A stretch of DNA of 64,000 bases. It comes from Oligoflexus sp. Its GTDB lineage: Bacteria; Bdellovibrionota_B; Oligoflexia; Oligoflexales; Oligoflexaceae. The notes beneath the pieces were generated by a model that made no database searches, was not told the origin of the DNA, and worked only from the letters and a program-made list of their open reading frames with translations. The stretch's first letter is position 1. Every line of letters begins with the position of its first letter. Below, piece by piece: positions 18,699-26,437 of the stretch. The translations under genes were made by a program, and so were the position numbers. The stretch is from positions 1 through 64,000 of the forward strand of contig JACMOC010000071.1 of assembly GCA_014378195.1 (NCBI GenBank). Direction: 5' to 3'.

Positions 18699-19481
18699 AT
18701 GCTGATAAATGATGCTTTAGCCGGAAAACACGCATTGGTTTGCGGCGCATCTCAAGGAATCGGACAAGCCTGCGCCATCGAGCTCGCCAAGGCAGGGGCC
18801 CGCGTCACCGTCCTTGCCCGTAATCGCGAAACCTTAAACGACACCGTCCAGGCTCTCTCGGCTTTTGGCTCCGGTCATCGATCCGTAGTCTGTGACCTTG
18901 CTGACACCCGTCAACTCAGCGAGACAATGGCAACGATCGGACCTGATGTTGATATACTCGTGTGCAACAGTGGTGGACCTGCCCCAGGACCGCTGACAGA
19001 GGCAGGGGCAGCAGCACTCGAAACTGCGTTTCAGCAACACGTCGTATCCAATCTCTTGCTGGTTCAAGCCTTTACGCCTCACATGAAAAAGCAAAAGTAC
19101 GGACGTGTGATCAATATCATCTCGACCTCCGTGAAAGTTCCCTTGCCCAATCTCGGTGTATCAAACGTCGTTCGAGGCGCTACGGCGAGCGCGGCGAAAA
19201 CATTCGCCAACGAACTGGGTCCCTTTGGAATCACGGTGAATAACATACTGCCTGGCTTTACGAAGACACAGAGGCTCGAGCAGATCATCGGTGGACGACA
19301 AAACAAAACGGGCGCCGACCGCGCTGACGTCGAAAAATCGTTGCTGAGCGACGTCCCGGCAGGACGATTCGCAGAAGCCCAGGAAACTGCGTATGCGTGC
19401 GTATTTCTCGCATCGCCTTTTGCCGCCTATATCAATGGCATCAATCTCCCCGTGGATGGTGGAAGGACTGGTTGTTTATGA
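18699..19481 (+). CDS. SDR family oxidoreductase
   Basis: A 260-aa short-chain dehydrogenase. The cofactor motif reads CGASQGIGQA, NSGGPAPG replaces the usual NNAG, and the catalytic Ser lies in IISTSVKVPLP. The expected catalytic Tyr is not obvious: the segment after the Ser reads NLGVSNVVRGATASAAKTFANEL, in which the usual YxxxK is replaced by NVVRG. This substitution is seen in some 3-oxoacyl-ACP reductase-like SDRs of uncertain activity. It is the first gene of a seven-gene operon, overlapping the next by 4 nt (ATGA), so it likely acts on an intermediate of that pathway or supports it indirectly. Confidence 0.85.
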   Translation: MLINDALAGKHALVCGASQGIGQACAIELAKAGARVTVLARNRETLNDTVQALSAFGSGHRSVVCDLADTRQLSETMATIGPDVDILVCNSGGPAPGPLTEAGAAALETAFQQHVVSNLLLVQAFTPHMKKQKYGRVINIISTSVKVPLPNLGVSNVVRGATASAAKTFANELGPFGITVNNILPGFTKTQRLEQIIGGRQNKTGADRADVEKSLLSDVPAGRFAEAQETAYACVFLASPFAAYINGINLPVDGGRTGCL

Positions 19482-20716
19482 AGTTCGACGTTTTTTTCTC
19501 GATCTGCCAGACCGAAGTGGATGGCTATATGCCGACCGAGCGCGTGATGTTTGAACAATTTTTTGATCAGCTCAAACTTGCGGATCGATTGGGGTTTGAA
19601 ACGGCCTGGATCGCGGAAACGCATCTCTCATGCGAGACCCAGAAACAAAACACCGATGCCGTCATCCCGCATTTTAAAGGGGAAATCGGCTTAAATACGG
19701 ATATTCTGCAGCTCGCCCACAAAGCATTCGGTATGACCAAACGCATCAATCTCGGGTCGGCGATTCGCAATATTCTTTGTAACGGCGGACCGCTCGCCCA
19801 TGCCGAAGCCGTCAAGACTTTCCTGACACTTCATTCGCTCGACCCCGAAGAACAACGGAAGCTCTACTTTGGGTTCGCCGCCGGGCGCTTCCCGTTTTCC
19901 AACAAACCCTATGGCATTAAACCACGCAATGAGGTCGAGAAAGCGGGTTGGAACGTTATCAAGGGCCTGGTCTTCAAACAGGCCACCGAAGTTTTTCTTC
20001 GCGCGCTGAAAAGTGAAACGTTTGCTTCGGCCTCACTCGCGCCACTCGTGGTTTATGCCAAACAATTTCGTAATCCCTCAGAATGGGAGGCGGTAATCGC
20101 GGCGAATACCCAAGCGAAGCTTCCTCAATCCTCCGAGGGAATCGTCATCCCTCCATTTTGGGATTTTGAAACAGTCGGTGTCATTCCCTTTGAAGCCCCC
20201 CTGGATCTGTTGCAGCTTGTGGTCGGAAGTCATGATCCGGAGGTTCAGAAACTTGCCAACAGCTACCTGCCAACGTGGGTTTTCAATCTTTCGATCACAC
20301 CTATGACTATGATCGAAGACACCCACCAGAGGATGGGCAGAGACTTTCATCCGGATGGCGGCGCTTGGGACCGGTCCTACATGCCGAGAACCTCCCTCAT
20401 ATTCATCAACGGCGACGAAGGTCTGTCCCCCGAAGAGCAGCGAGCCAAGGCCAAGGCCGCTGCCCACAGTGCGCTCGAAAACTACTGGCGCGCAATGGAA
20501 GGCACCTTGGATTCACGTAAAGTCGCGGAAGCAGTCGAAAACGCCGTTTATGGGAATCCTGAAGACGTCGCCCGCCAGCTCAAAGAAAAATATGATGATC
20601 ATGATCGTCTGATGCTCTGGTTTGATTTCAACAATCATGACAGTAAAGCCGTAAAAGCGAGTATGGAAGCCTTCTGGAATAAAACGCGGCCCCTGCTCGA
20701 TAAGGGACTTACATGA
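19478..20716 (+). CDS. Luciferase-like (LLM) flavin-dependent monooxygenase
   Basis: A 412-aa TIM-barrel flavoprotein of the bacterial luciferase family. The N-terminus MKFDVFFSICQTEV, the block ADRLGFETAWIAETH, INLGSAIRNILCNGGPLAHAEA and the FAAGRFPF segment are typical. Such enzymes use reduced FMN and O2 to hydroxylate or open substrates. The start at 19478 overlaps the SDR stop and is preferred over the upstream frame extension. No flavin reductase gene is adjacent, so FMNH2 must come from elsewhere. In the operon it could hydroxylate an aromatic amine or amide before ring cleavage; that is inference. Confidence 0.83.
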   Translation: MKFDVFFSICQTEVDGYMPTERVMFEQFFDQLKLADRLGFETAWIAETHLSCETQKQNTDAVIPHFKGEIGLNTDILQLAHKAFGMTKRINLGSAIRNILCNGGPLAHAEAVKTFLTLHSLDPEEQRKLYFGFAAGRFPFSNKPYGIKPRNEVEKAGWNVIKGLVFKQATEVFLRALKSETFASASLAPLVVYAKQFRNPSEWEAVIAANTQAKLPQSSEGIVIPPFWDFETVGVIPFEAPLDLLQLVVGSHDPEVQKLANSYLPTWVFNLSITPMTMIEDTHQRMGRDFHPDGGAWDRSYMPRTSLIFINGDEGLSPEEQRAKAKAAAHSALENYWRAMEGTLDSRKVAEAVENAVYGNPEDVARQLKEKYDDHDRLMLWFDFNNHDSKAVKASMEAFWNKTRPLLDKGLT

Positions 20717-21768
20717 TAGACAACACCTGGGTTCCACTCGTTGATTATCGACGCAACGGTGTACCGGAAGTGACAGTTCATGGAGCCGTCGCCTGGTTCA
20801 AAGGCAAAAAGCTTTACCATTCCTACGGAGGAAACGTCCTCTGTTACGGCCGGTCCATGATGAAGCCTGTGCAGATCAAAGTGATCGCCAAAGAACTTGA
20901 TGCCCATCTCAGTTGGGAATCAAAGGCTGTTTCGATTGCCTCTCACAACGCCGAACCCATTCATCTGGAAGCGATCAAAGATATATTGAAACCTTCCGAA
21001 TACGGTTTGCTGCAGACGCCCTTATCATTGCCTTTGCAGCAATTCGGCAAACAGCTGCGTCGTCCACGCCGCTGGTATCATACTTGTTCGGGCAAACATG
21101 CCGCGATTCTTAGAGCCTGCGCTATCAATCACTGGTCGCGCATTGGATATACCCTGCCCCAGCATCCCTATCATCAGGTCTACGTTGAGAAGGTTAAAGA
21201 GATACTCGGCGGCGAACTCCAATCCCCTATCTTTGCAAAGGATGGGTGTGGGCTGCCGACTTTAGCCATGACCGTCAACGAGTTAGCCGCGCTCTTCGCT
21301 GACCTTGCTGTGCGTAAGGATGAGGATTGGATCTGGGAAGCGATGGTCCGCAATCCGGATTTGATTGGGGGATTCAATCGTCTCGATTCCACCATACTCA
21401 AGTCCTGCGACAGACGCGTGATTGCCAAAGAAGGAGCCGACGGTCTTCTCGGGTTGAGTATTATTCATCCCGATTACCCGGAAGGTTTGGGCGTTGTCAT
21501 TAAAATGGCCCACGGTTGGGATCCGCGAGGCACTTGGTATGTCGCGCGCTGGGTCCTCGGCGTCCTTGGCTTTGAATTGCGAAACCCCTATCCCCTCGAA
21601 CGTCAGAAAGCATTTATCGTCGACGATATCATTCCCCCGGACCTCCGTTATGCGATGAAAGACGTGATGGCTTGGGATGAATGGGATCCCGACCAGGACC
21701 GTTGGGATTATAATCCCGAAGAGTATGTGAAAGGTTGGCAGGATGCACCAAATTCTGAATTTCGTTGA
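20713..21768 (+). CDS. Asparaginase II-like amidohydrolase
   Basis: A 351-aa protein resembling the Rhizobium etli type asparaginase family (Asparaginase_II), not the E. coli AnsB type. Typical blocks are RNGVPEVTVHGAVAW, YGRSMMKPVQIKV, IASHNAEPIHLEAI, TCSGKHAAILRAC and KDGCGLPTLAMTV. The Ser/Lys and Cys-rich blocks fit the serine-lysine catalytic layout proposed for this family. It overlaps the LLM gene by 4 nt and the dehydrogenase by 26 nt. Within a putative aryl-amine pathway it may cleave an amide other than asparagine; the substrate is unknown. Confidence 0.85.
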   Translation: MIDNTWVPLVDYRRNGVPEVTVHGAVAWFKGKKLYHSYGGNVLCYGRSMMKPVQIKVIAKELDAHLSWESKAVSIASHNAEPIHLEAIKDILKPSEYGLLQTPLSLPLQQFGKQLRRPRRWYHTCSGKHAAILRACAINHWSRIGYTLPQHPYHQVYVEKVKEILGGELQSPIFAKDGCGLPTLAMTVNELAALFADLAVRKDEDWIWEAMVRNPDLIGGFNRLDSTILKSCDRRVIAKEGADGLLGLSIIHPDYPEGLGVVIKMAHGWDPRGTWYVARWVLGVLGFELRNPYPLERQKAFIVDDIIPPDLRYAMKDVMAWDEWDPDQDRWDYNPEEYVKGWQDAPNSEFR

Positions 21769-23200
21769 CGGACGCTTCGTAACCCCGATCGAAGGCCGTT
21801 TTCTCGATAATTATGGACCCCGCGATGGGACTGTCATCGGGCAGTTGCCTGACTCGTCCGCGGCTGACATCGATGCCGCTGTGAAGGCGGCGCGGCGTGC
21901 ATTCCCGGCCTGGGAAGGTCTCACGCGCGGCGAACGCGCACGTTACCTTTATCGGATTGCCGACCTTATCGAGAGTCGCCTCGAGGTCTTTGCCGAAGCG
22001 GAAAGCCTCGATCAAGGCAAGCCCATTCATCTGGCCCGCAGTGTCGATATTCCAAGGGCCATAGAGAATTTTCGCTTTTTTGCGGGTGCTGTTCTTCATC
22101 AGGAAGAAAAGGCTTTTCAAACGAGCGCCAACGTTATCAACTATTCTCGAAGGCAGGCGGTGGGAGTCGCGGGACTTATTTCGCCTTGGAATCTGCCGCT
22201 TTATCTCCTCACATGGAAGGTCGCTCCAGCCCTTGCCACAGGCAATACCGTCGTCGCCAAACCTTCGGAACTCACCTCATTCACGGCTTCGCTCCTTGCG
22301 GAGGTCATTGCGGAAGCGGGATTGCCCGAAGGTGTTTGTAATTTTGTTTATGGCCTTGGTTCCAAGGCGGGCGACGCCCTGGTCGCTCACCCGGATGTTC
22401 CCTTGATATCATTTACCGGCGGAACGGAGACAGCCGCCGCAATTGGTAAACGGGCCGCGCCGCTCTACAAAAAACTCAGTCTCGAACTGGGCGGGAAAAA
22501 CCCGGCCTTGATTTTTGCCGATTGCGACTTCGAAACGGCCCTGGCTGCAACCGTCCGATCCTCCTTCACAAATCAGGGCGAGATTTGCCTCTGCACATCC
22601 CGCATTTTTGTTGAAGAGTCACTATTTGAACGTTTCAAAGGTGCCTTTGTTGCAGCGGTCAAGACCTTACGGGTCGGAGATCCAAGGCATGAGGACTCGT
22701 TCATGGGTGCGCTTGTGAGCGCTGCACATCGCGAGAAGGTCAACGGCTTTGTGACGAGGGCCCGAGAAGAAGGTCTCGCATTGCTCTGCGGCGGCGGTGT
22801 CCCTGAGCTGCCCTCAGAACTGAAGGGTGGATATTATTACAATCCCACCGTACTCCTTGCGCCTGATACCAATTCCGAAATCATGCAGCAGGAAGTGTTC
22901 GGACCGGTCGTGACCCTGACGCCCTTTCGTGATTACGACGATGCCATTACGAAAGCCAATAGCACGCGCTATGGTCTGGCTGCCACGATCTGGACGCAGA
23001 ACCTAGATACTGCCCACAGGGCAGCCGCTGATGTGGATGCGGGCCTTGTATGGGTCAATACGTGGATGCTACGAGATCTTCGCACACCTTTTGGTGGCAT
23101 GAAAGATTCGGGCGTCGGTCGCGAAGGTGGCAACTATTCTCTCGACTATTATACGGAAGAAAAAAATATCTGTTTGCAGCTTTCCAAACCGAACTCCTGA
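21743..23200 (+). CDS. Aldehyde dehydrogenase, 2-aminomuconate semialdehyde type
   Basis: A 485-aa NAD(P)-dependent aldehyde dehydrogenase. The cofactor loop is FTGGTETAAAIG, the general base Glu is in ELGGKNPA, and the catalytic Cys lies in NQGEICLCTSRIFV. That last motif is characteristic of 2-aminomuconate and 2-hydroxymuconate semialdehyde dehydrogenases (AmnC, human ALDH8A1), rather than general fatty aldehyde enzymes. It fits the ring-cleavage dioxygenase genes that follow: it would oxidise the semialdehyde to 2-aminomuconate. An AAAGG ribosome binding site lies inside the end of the preceding gene. Confidence 0.9.
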   Translation: MHQILNFVDGRFVTPIEGRFLDNYGPRDGTVIGQLPDSSAADIDAAVKAARRAFPAWEGLTRGERARYLYRIADLIESRLEVFAEAESLDQGKPIHLARSVDIPRAIENFRFFAGAVLHQEEKAFQTSANVINYSRRQAVGVAGLISPWNLPLYLLTWKVAPALATGNTVVAKPSELTSFTASLLAEVIAEAGLPEGVCNFVYGLGSKAGDALVAHPDVPLISFTGGTETAAAIGKRAAPLYKKLSLELGGKNPALIFADCDFETALAATVRSSFTNQGEICLCTSRIFVEESLFERFKGAFVAAVKTLRVGDPRHEDSFMGALVSAAHREKVNGFVTRAREEGLALLCGGGVPELPSELKGGYYYNPTVLLAPDTNSEIMQQEVFGPVVTLTPFRDYDDAITKANSTRYGLAATIWTQNLDTAHRAAADVDAGLVWVNTWMLRDLRTPFGGMKDSGVGREGGNYSLDYYTEEKNICLQLSKPNS

Positions 23201-23227
23201 GTGGAGCGCGGTCACGAGGATAAATTT

Positions 23228-24142
23228 ATGACGCAAGGTTCTATTGTTGCCGGAGTGTTAGCTCCTCATCCGCCTCATCTCGTTTACGGCGAAAATCCCC
23301 CACAGAACGAACCGAAATCGGAGTGTGGCTGGGAAGAACTCCGCTGGGCCTATGAACGCTGTCGGGCCAATATCAAAGCGCTCAAGCCTGACGTGCTGAT
23401 CGTGCATTCGCCCCACTGGCCAACTGTTGTCGGAACGCATTTTCTCGGTTTGCCTCATTTTAAGGGCTTATCGGTCGATCCCGTGTTTCCTCATCTTTTC
23501 CGCTATACCTACGATGTTAAAGTCGACGTTGAACTCTCGCTCCAGATTCGTGATGCCTGCGCTAAGGCGGGTATGGCGACCAGCGTTGTAACAAATCCGG
23601 ATTTTCGCTTGGATTATGGGAGCATAATCTGTCTGCATCTCATCAATCCGAGCTGGGATATTCCGGTTGTCTTGATTTCTTCCAATCAGGCAGCGTTTTA
23701 TTTCTCTAACGAAATAGGCGCTCAGGTCTCCAAAGATCTCGGCGATGCTACTCGACAAGCGATCGAAATCTCGGGCAAACGTGCTGTGCTTTTGGCATCG
23801 AGCTCGTTATCTCATCGGCATTTTGTTCATGAGCCCGATATTCCAGAGGACATGAGTTATGAGAGAATTCATCACCACGGGCAGTATCTGTGGGACATGA
23901 AAGTAATCGATATGATGAAAAAGGGACAATGCAAGGAACTCCTTGATATTCTTCCCGAATTCATTGAGATGGCGGCTGCCGAAGTAAAGGTTGGAGCCTT
24001 GAGCTGGATGCTCGAAGCGATGCAGATTCCAAGCTATCCCGCTATCGTCCATGGCTATGGTACAGTCATCGGAACCGGCAATGCCGTCGTGGAATGGAAT
24101 CCATCTCTTCAGGACAAAAATGCGAAGGGACGCAACGCATGA
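23228..24142 (+). CDS. LigB-type extradiol dioxygenase, catalytic (beta-like) subunit
   Basis: A 304-aa class III (LigB) ring-cleavage dioxygenase, closest in appearance to the 2-aminophenol 1,6-dioxygenase beta subunit (AmnB). Fe(II) ligand candidates are visible: His in LAPHPPHLVYG (residues 14-17) and His in VHSPHW (60-63), with a Glu expected in the EMAAAEVKVGALSWMLEA region. The catalytic-acid His fits SSLSHRHF. The ATG at 23228 with a GAGGATAAATTT ribosome binding site is preferred over the GTG at 23201. It overlaps the next gene, a non-catalytic-looking homologue, by 4 nt, as in alpha/beta pairs. Confidence 0.9.
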   Translation: MTQGSIVAGVLAPHPPHLVYGENPPQNEPKSECGWEELRWAYERCRANIKALKPDVLIVHSPHWPTVVGTHFLGLPHFKGLSVDPVFPHLFRYTYDVKVDVELSLQIRDACAKAGMATSVVTNPDFRLDYGSIICLHLINPSWDIPVVLISSNQAAFYFSNEIGAQVSKDLGDATRQAIEISGKRAVLLASSSLSHRHFVHEPDIPEDMSYERIHHHGQYLWDMKVIDMMKKGQCKELLDILPEFIEMAAAEVKVGALSWMLEAMQIPSYPAIVHGYGTVIGTGNAVVEWNPSLQDKNAKGRNA

Positions 24143-25590
24143 ACACAACCATCGTGAGTAAAGCTTATATCGTCTCGGGCATGCCTCATATCCTCCTGGC
24201 TCCCGAACAATCCCCGGGTTGGACAAGACTTCATGAAGCTTATGCCGAGCTACGCGACGACATCGCCCGACAGGATGCGGATCTTATCCTCTATTTTTCG
24301 ACCCAATGGCTCTCAATCCTAGGTTATACGTTTCAAGCCGATCCACGCCCGGAATGGCTACACGTCGATCAAGAGTTCCATGCACTCGGTTCGATCCCTT
24401 ATCAATTCACGATGGATGTGGATTTCGCTCAAGTTTACGCGGACGAAGTTGACCAGCTAGGATACAAAACCAAGTTGATCAACTACCGGGGATTTCCGAT
24501 TGATACAGGAACTATCGTCGCCCAAAAGCTCCTAAATCCCGACAATCGCCTGCCGGCCGCGATCGTTTCGTGCAACATGTATAGCGAAAAAGAAGAAACC
24601 ACCCGCGTGGGTCAAGCGGCAGCGCGCGCCCTGAAAAAATCAGGCAAAAGAGCTGTCGTTGTCCTTGTTTCAAGCCTTTCTCATCGCTTTCATGTTCAGC
24701 CTATCGATCCCCGCGACGACAAAATTTCATCCAAAAAAGATGATGAATGGAACCGAAAAGTTCTGGAACTGCTGGCCGCCGGTGATGTCGAGGACGTGGC
24801 CCAAACCGTGCGCGACTTTGCCAAACAAGCCAACGGGGACATGAAATTCAAGGGCATGTGGTGGCTGAACGGTTTGCTTGGCCAAACGAATGACTTCGAA
24901 GGCAAAATCTTCGCTTACGAACCCGTGATGGGGACAGGGGCAGCTCTCATTGGGCTTACGCCAACGGCTCCTATCGAAGCCGCAGACCTTGACCTTAGCC
25001 AAGGTTCGGAAGAAGGCAGTCAGGCTGAGCTTGTCGAAGAATTGACCAACTTCGATACGATGGCGATGCCGTCCAAACCTCGCAAAACAGCTGCTCCCGT
25101 GTCGCAGCCGAAGCCAAGTTTTAATCCTAAGGCGTCGGTTGTTCCGCGTCCCGAAAATTTGAAGCCAACGTATCTCGCCGATTACGAAATCGTCAGCAAA
25201 AACAGCGCCGAACCCGTGGGAACATATCCTCATGCACGGCGTTACGGGGATTTCCTGTTCCTCTCTGGGATCGGTCCCAGACAAGTCGGAAGCAAAGAAA
25301 TACCGGGCATCACTTTTGACGAACACAGAAACGTCGCGTCCTATGATATTCGCGTTCAAACACGTGCTGTGATCGGGGCCGTCAAACGAATTCTCGAAGA
25401 ATCCGGCTCATCCCTCGACAAGGTGATTGATATCCAGGTTTTCCTCACCAATATGAAAGCGGACTTTCCGGGCTATAACGAAGTTTACAATGAGGCCTTC
25501 AAAGATATCAGACCGACCCGGACGACGGTTGAAGTCGGCTCGTTGCCTACACCTATTGCGGTCGAATTCAAGGTGATCGCTCGCCCGTAA
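24139..25590 (+). CDS. LigB-like (alpha) subunit fused to RidA/aminomuconate deaminase domain
   Basis: A 483-aa fusion. Residues 1 to about 270 form a LigB fold like AmnA, the structural alpha subunit. Where the catalytic partner has VHSPHW this protein has YFSTQW, so a metal His is missing, although SSLSHRFH is kept. Residues about 270-360 are a linker rich in Glu, Pro and Lys. Residues about 360-483 are a RidA (YjgF/YER057c) domain: GTYPHARRYGDFLFLSGIGP, RAVIGAVKRILEESG, DVQVFLTNM-like and RPTRTTVEVGSLP. 2-Aminomuconate deaminase (AmnD) is itself a RidA-family protein, so the fusion would join ring cleavage to the deamination step two reactions later. Confidence 0.88.
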   Translation: MNTTIVSKAYIVSGMPHILLAPEQSPGWTRLHEAYAELRDDIARQDADLILYFSTQWLSILGYTFQADPRPEWLHVDQEFHALGSIPYQFTMDVDFAQVYADEVDQLGYKTKLINYRGFPIDTGTIVAQKLLNPDNRLPAAIVSCNMYSEKEETTRVGQAAARALKKSGKRAVVVLVSSLSHRFHVQPIDPRDDKISSKKDDEWNRKVLELLAAGDVEDVAQTVRDFAKQANGDMKFKGMWWLNGLLGQTNDFEGKIFAYEPVMGTGAALIGLTPTAPIEAADLDLSQGSEEGSQAELVEELTNFDTMAMPSKPRKTAAPVSQPKPSFNPKASVVPRPENLKPTYLADYEIVSKNSAEPVGTYPHARRYGDFLFLSGIGPRQVGSKEIPGITFDEHRNVASYDIRVQTRAVIGAVKRILEESGSSLDKVIDIQVFLTNMKADFPGYNEVYNEAFKDIRPTRTTVEVGSLPTPIAVEFKVIARP

Positions 25591-25616
25591 TCGCCGTTAC
25601 CAATCAGGAACTGATA

Positions 25617-26240
25617 ATGAAATATTTCGACATTTCGCCCTTACTAAGTCCTTCTACACCCGTTTTTCCCGGCGATCAGGTTTTTGAGCGGGCGATTACG
25701 ATGGCTATCGCCAAAGGCGATAACATAGGATTATCGTGGATAAAATCGACCGTGCATATCGGCGCTCATACCGACGCTCCCAGTCATTATCATAAAGACG
25801 GAGAAACGATCGAGCAACGTGACCTAAGTTTTTATATCGGCAAATGTCAGGTCATCGACGTCACTCATGTTGGAGCGCGGCGCATACTTCCGAGTGATAT
25901 AGAAGCGACTCCCATAACGGCAGAACGAATTTTGTTCAAAAGCAACTCGTTTGCGCATGACCAAAGTTTTCAGATGGAATTCACATCACTCTCGCCTGAA
26001 TTGATCGACCAGCTCGCGGCAAAAAAAGTGAGACTGGTCGGAATAGATTCACCCTCAGTTGATCCGGCTGATTCCAAAGATCTGCCCTCTCACGCCGCGC
26101 TTTATCACCACAATCTTGCCGTTCTTGAAGGCATCGACCTGGGCGCTGTCCCGCCAGGCCGCTATCAATTGGTTGCTCTGCCGCTCCGAATCGAGGGAGC
26201 GGATGCTTCGCCCGTAAGAGCGGTTCTTTTTCCGTTTTAA
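25617..26240 (+). CDS. KynB-like arylformamidase / cyclase family protein
   Basis: A 207-aa metal-dependent hydrolase of the cyclase family. The metal motif HIGAHTDAPSHY (H-x-G-x-H-x-D) is intact. Features typical of kynurenine formamidase are the start YFDISPLLSPSTPVFPGD, VRLVGIDSPSVDPADSKDLPSH and the closing LVALPLRIEGADASPVRAVL. KynB removes formate from N-formylkynurenine; here no kynA or kynU is linked, so it might deformylate another aryl formamide. An AGGA ribosome binding site precedes the ATG, 26 nt after the fusion gene. It ends the operon. Confidence 0.88.
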   Translation: MKYFDISPLLSPSTPVFPGDQVFERAITMAIAKGDNIGLSWIKSTVHIGAHTDAPSHYHKDGETIEQRDLSFYIGKCQVIDVTHVGARRILPSDIEATPITAERILFKSNSFAHDQSFQMEFTSLSPELIDQLAAKKVRLVGIDSPSVDPADSKDLPSHAALYHHNLAVLEGIDLGAVPPGRYQLVALPLRIEGADASPVRAVLFPF

Positions 26241-26263
26241 GTGTCCCCCAGATTGATATCTCG

Positions 26264-26289
26264 TCCCTGTCCAACCAACTTGACAGGGA
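26264..26289 (+). terminator. Possible terminator after the aminophenol-type operon
   Basis: TCCCTGTC pairs with GACAGGGA around a 10-nt loop shortly after the KynB-like stop. There is no T-tract, so it may only be a structure that stabilises the 3' end. Confidence 0.4.
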
Positions 26290-26314
26290 TGGGAGCCCTC
26301 GCCGATTCGTAATC

Positions 26315-26343
26315 TTGTGAAAAAAGCCTTAATCCCCTACAAT
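26315..26343 (+). promoter_or_regulatory. Sigma-70-like promoter for the RCC1-type lipoprotein gene
   Basis: TTGTGA (26315-26320) and TACAAT (26338-26343) are 17 nt apart, about 95 nt before the ATG at 26438. Confidence 0.55.
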
Positions 26344-26437
26344 GCGTTGAGATACCATCCAAAAACGAGGGCCTGACGGTCCTTCCCAATAGTGGTCCAG
26401 CCCGCATCAACACGGGCCCTGGCCCAGAGGCTTGTCG

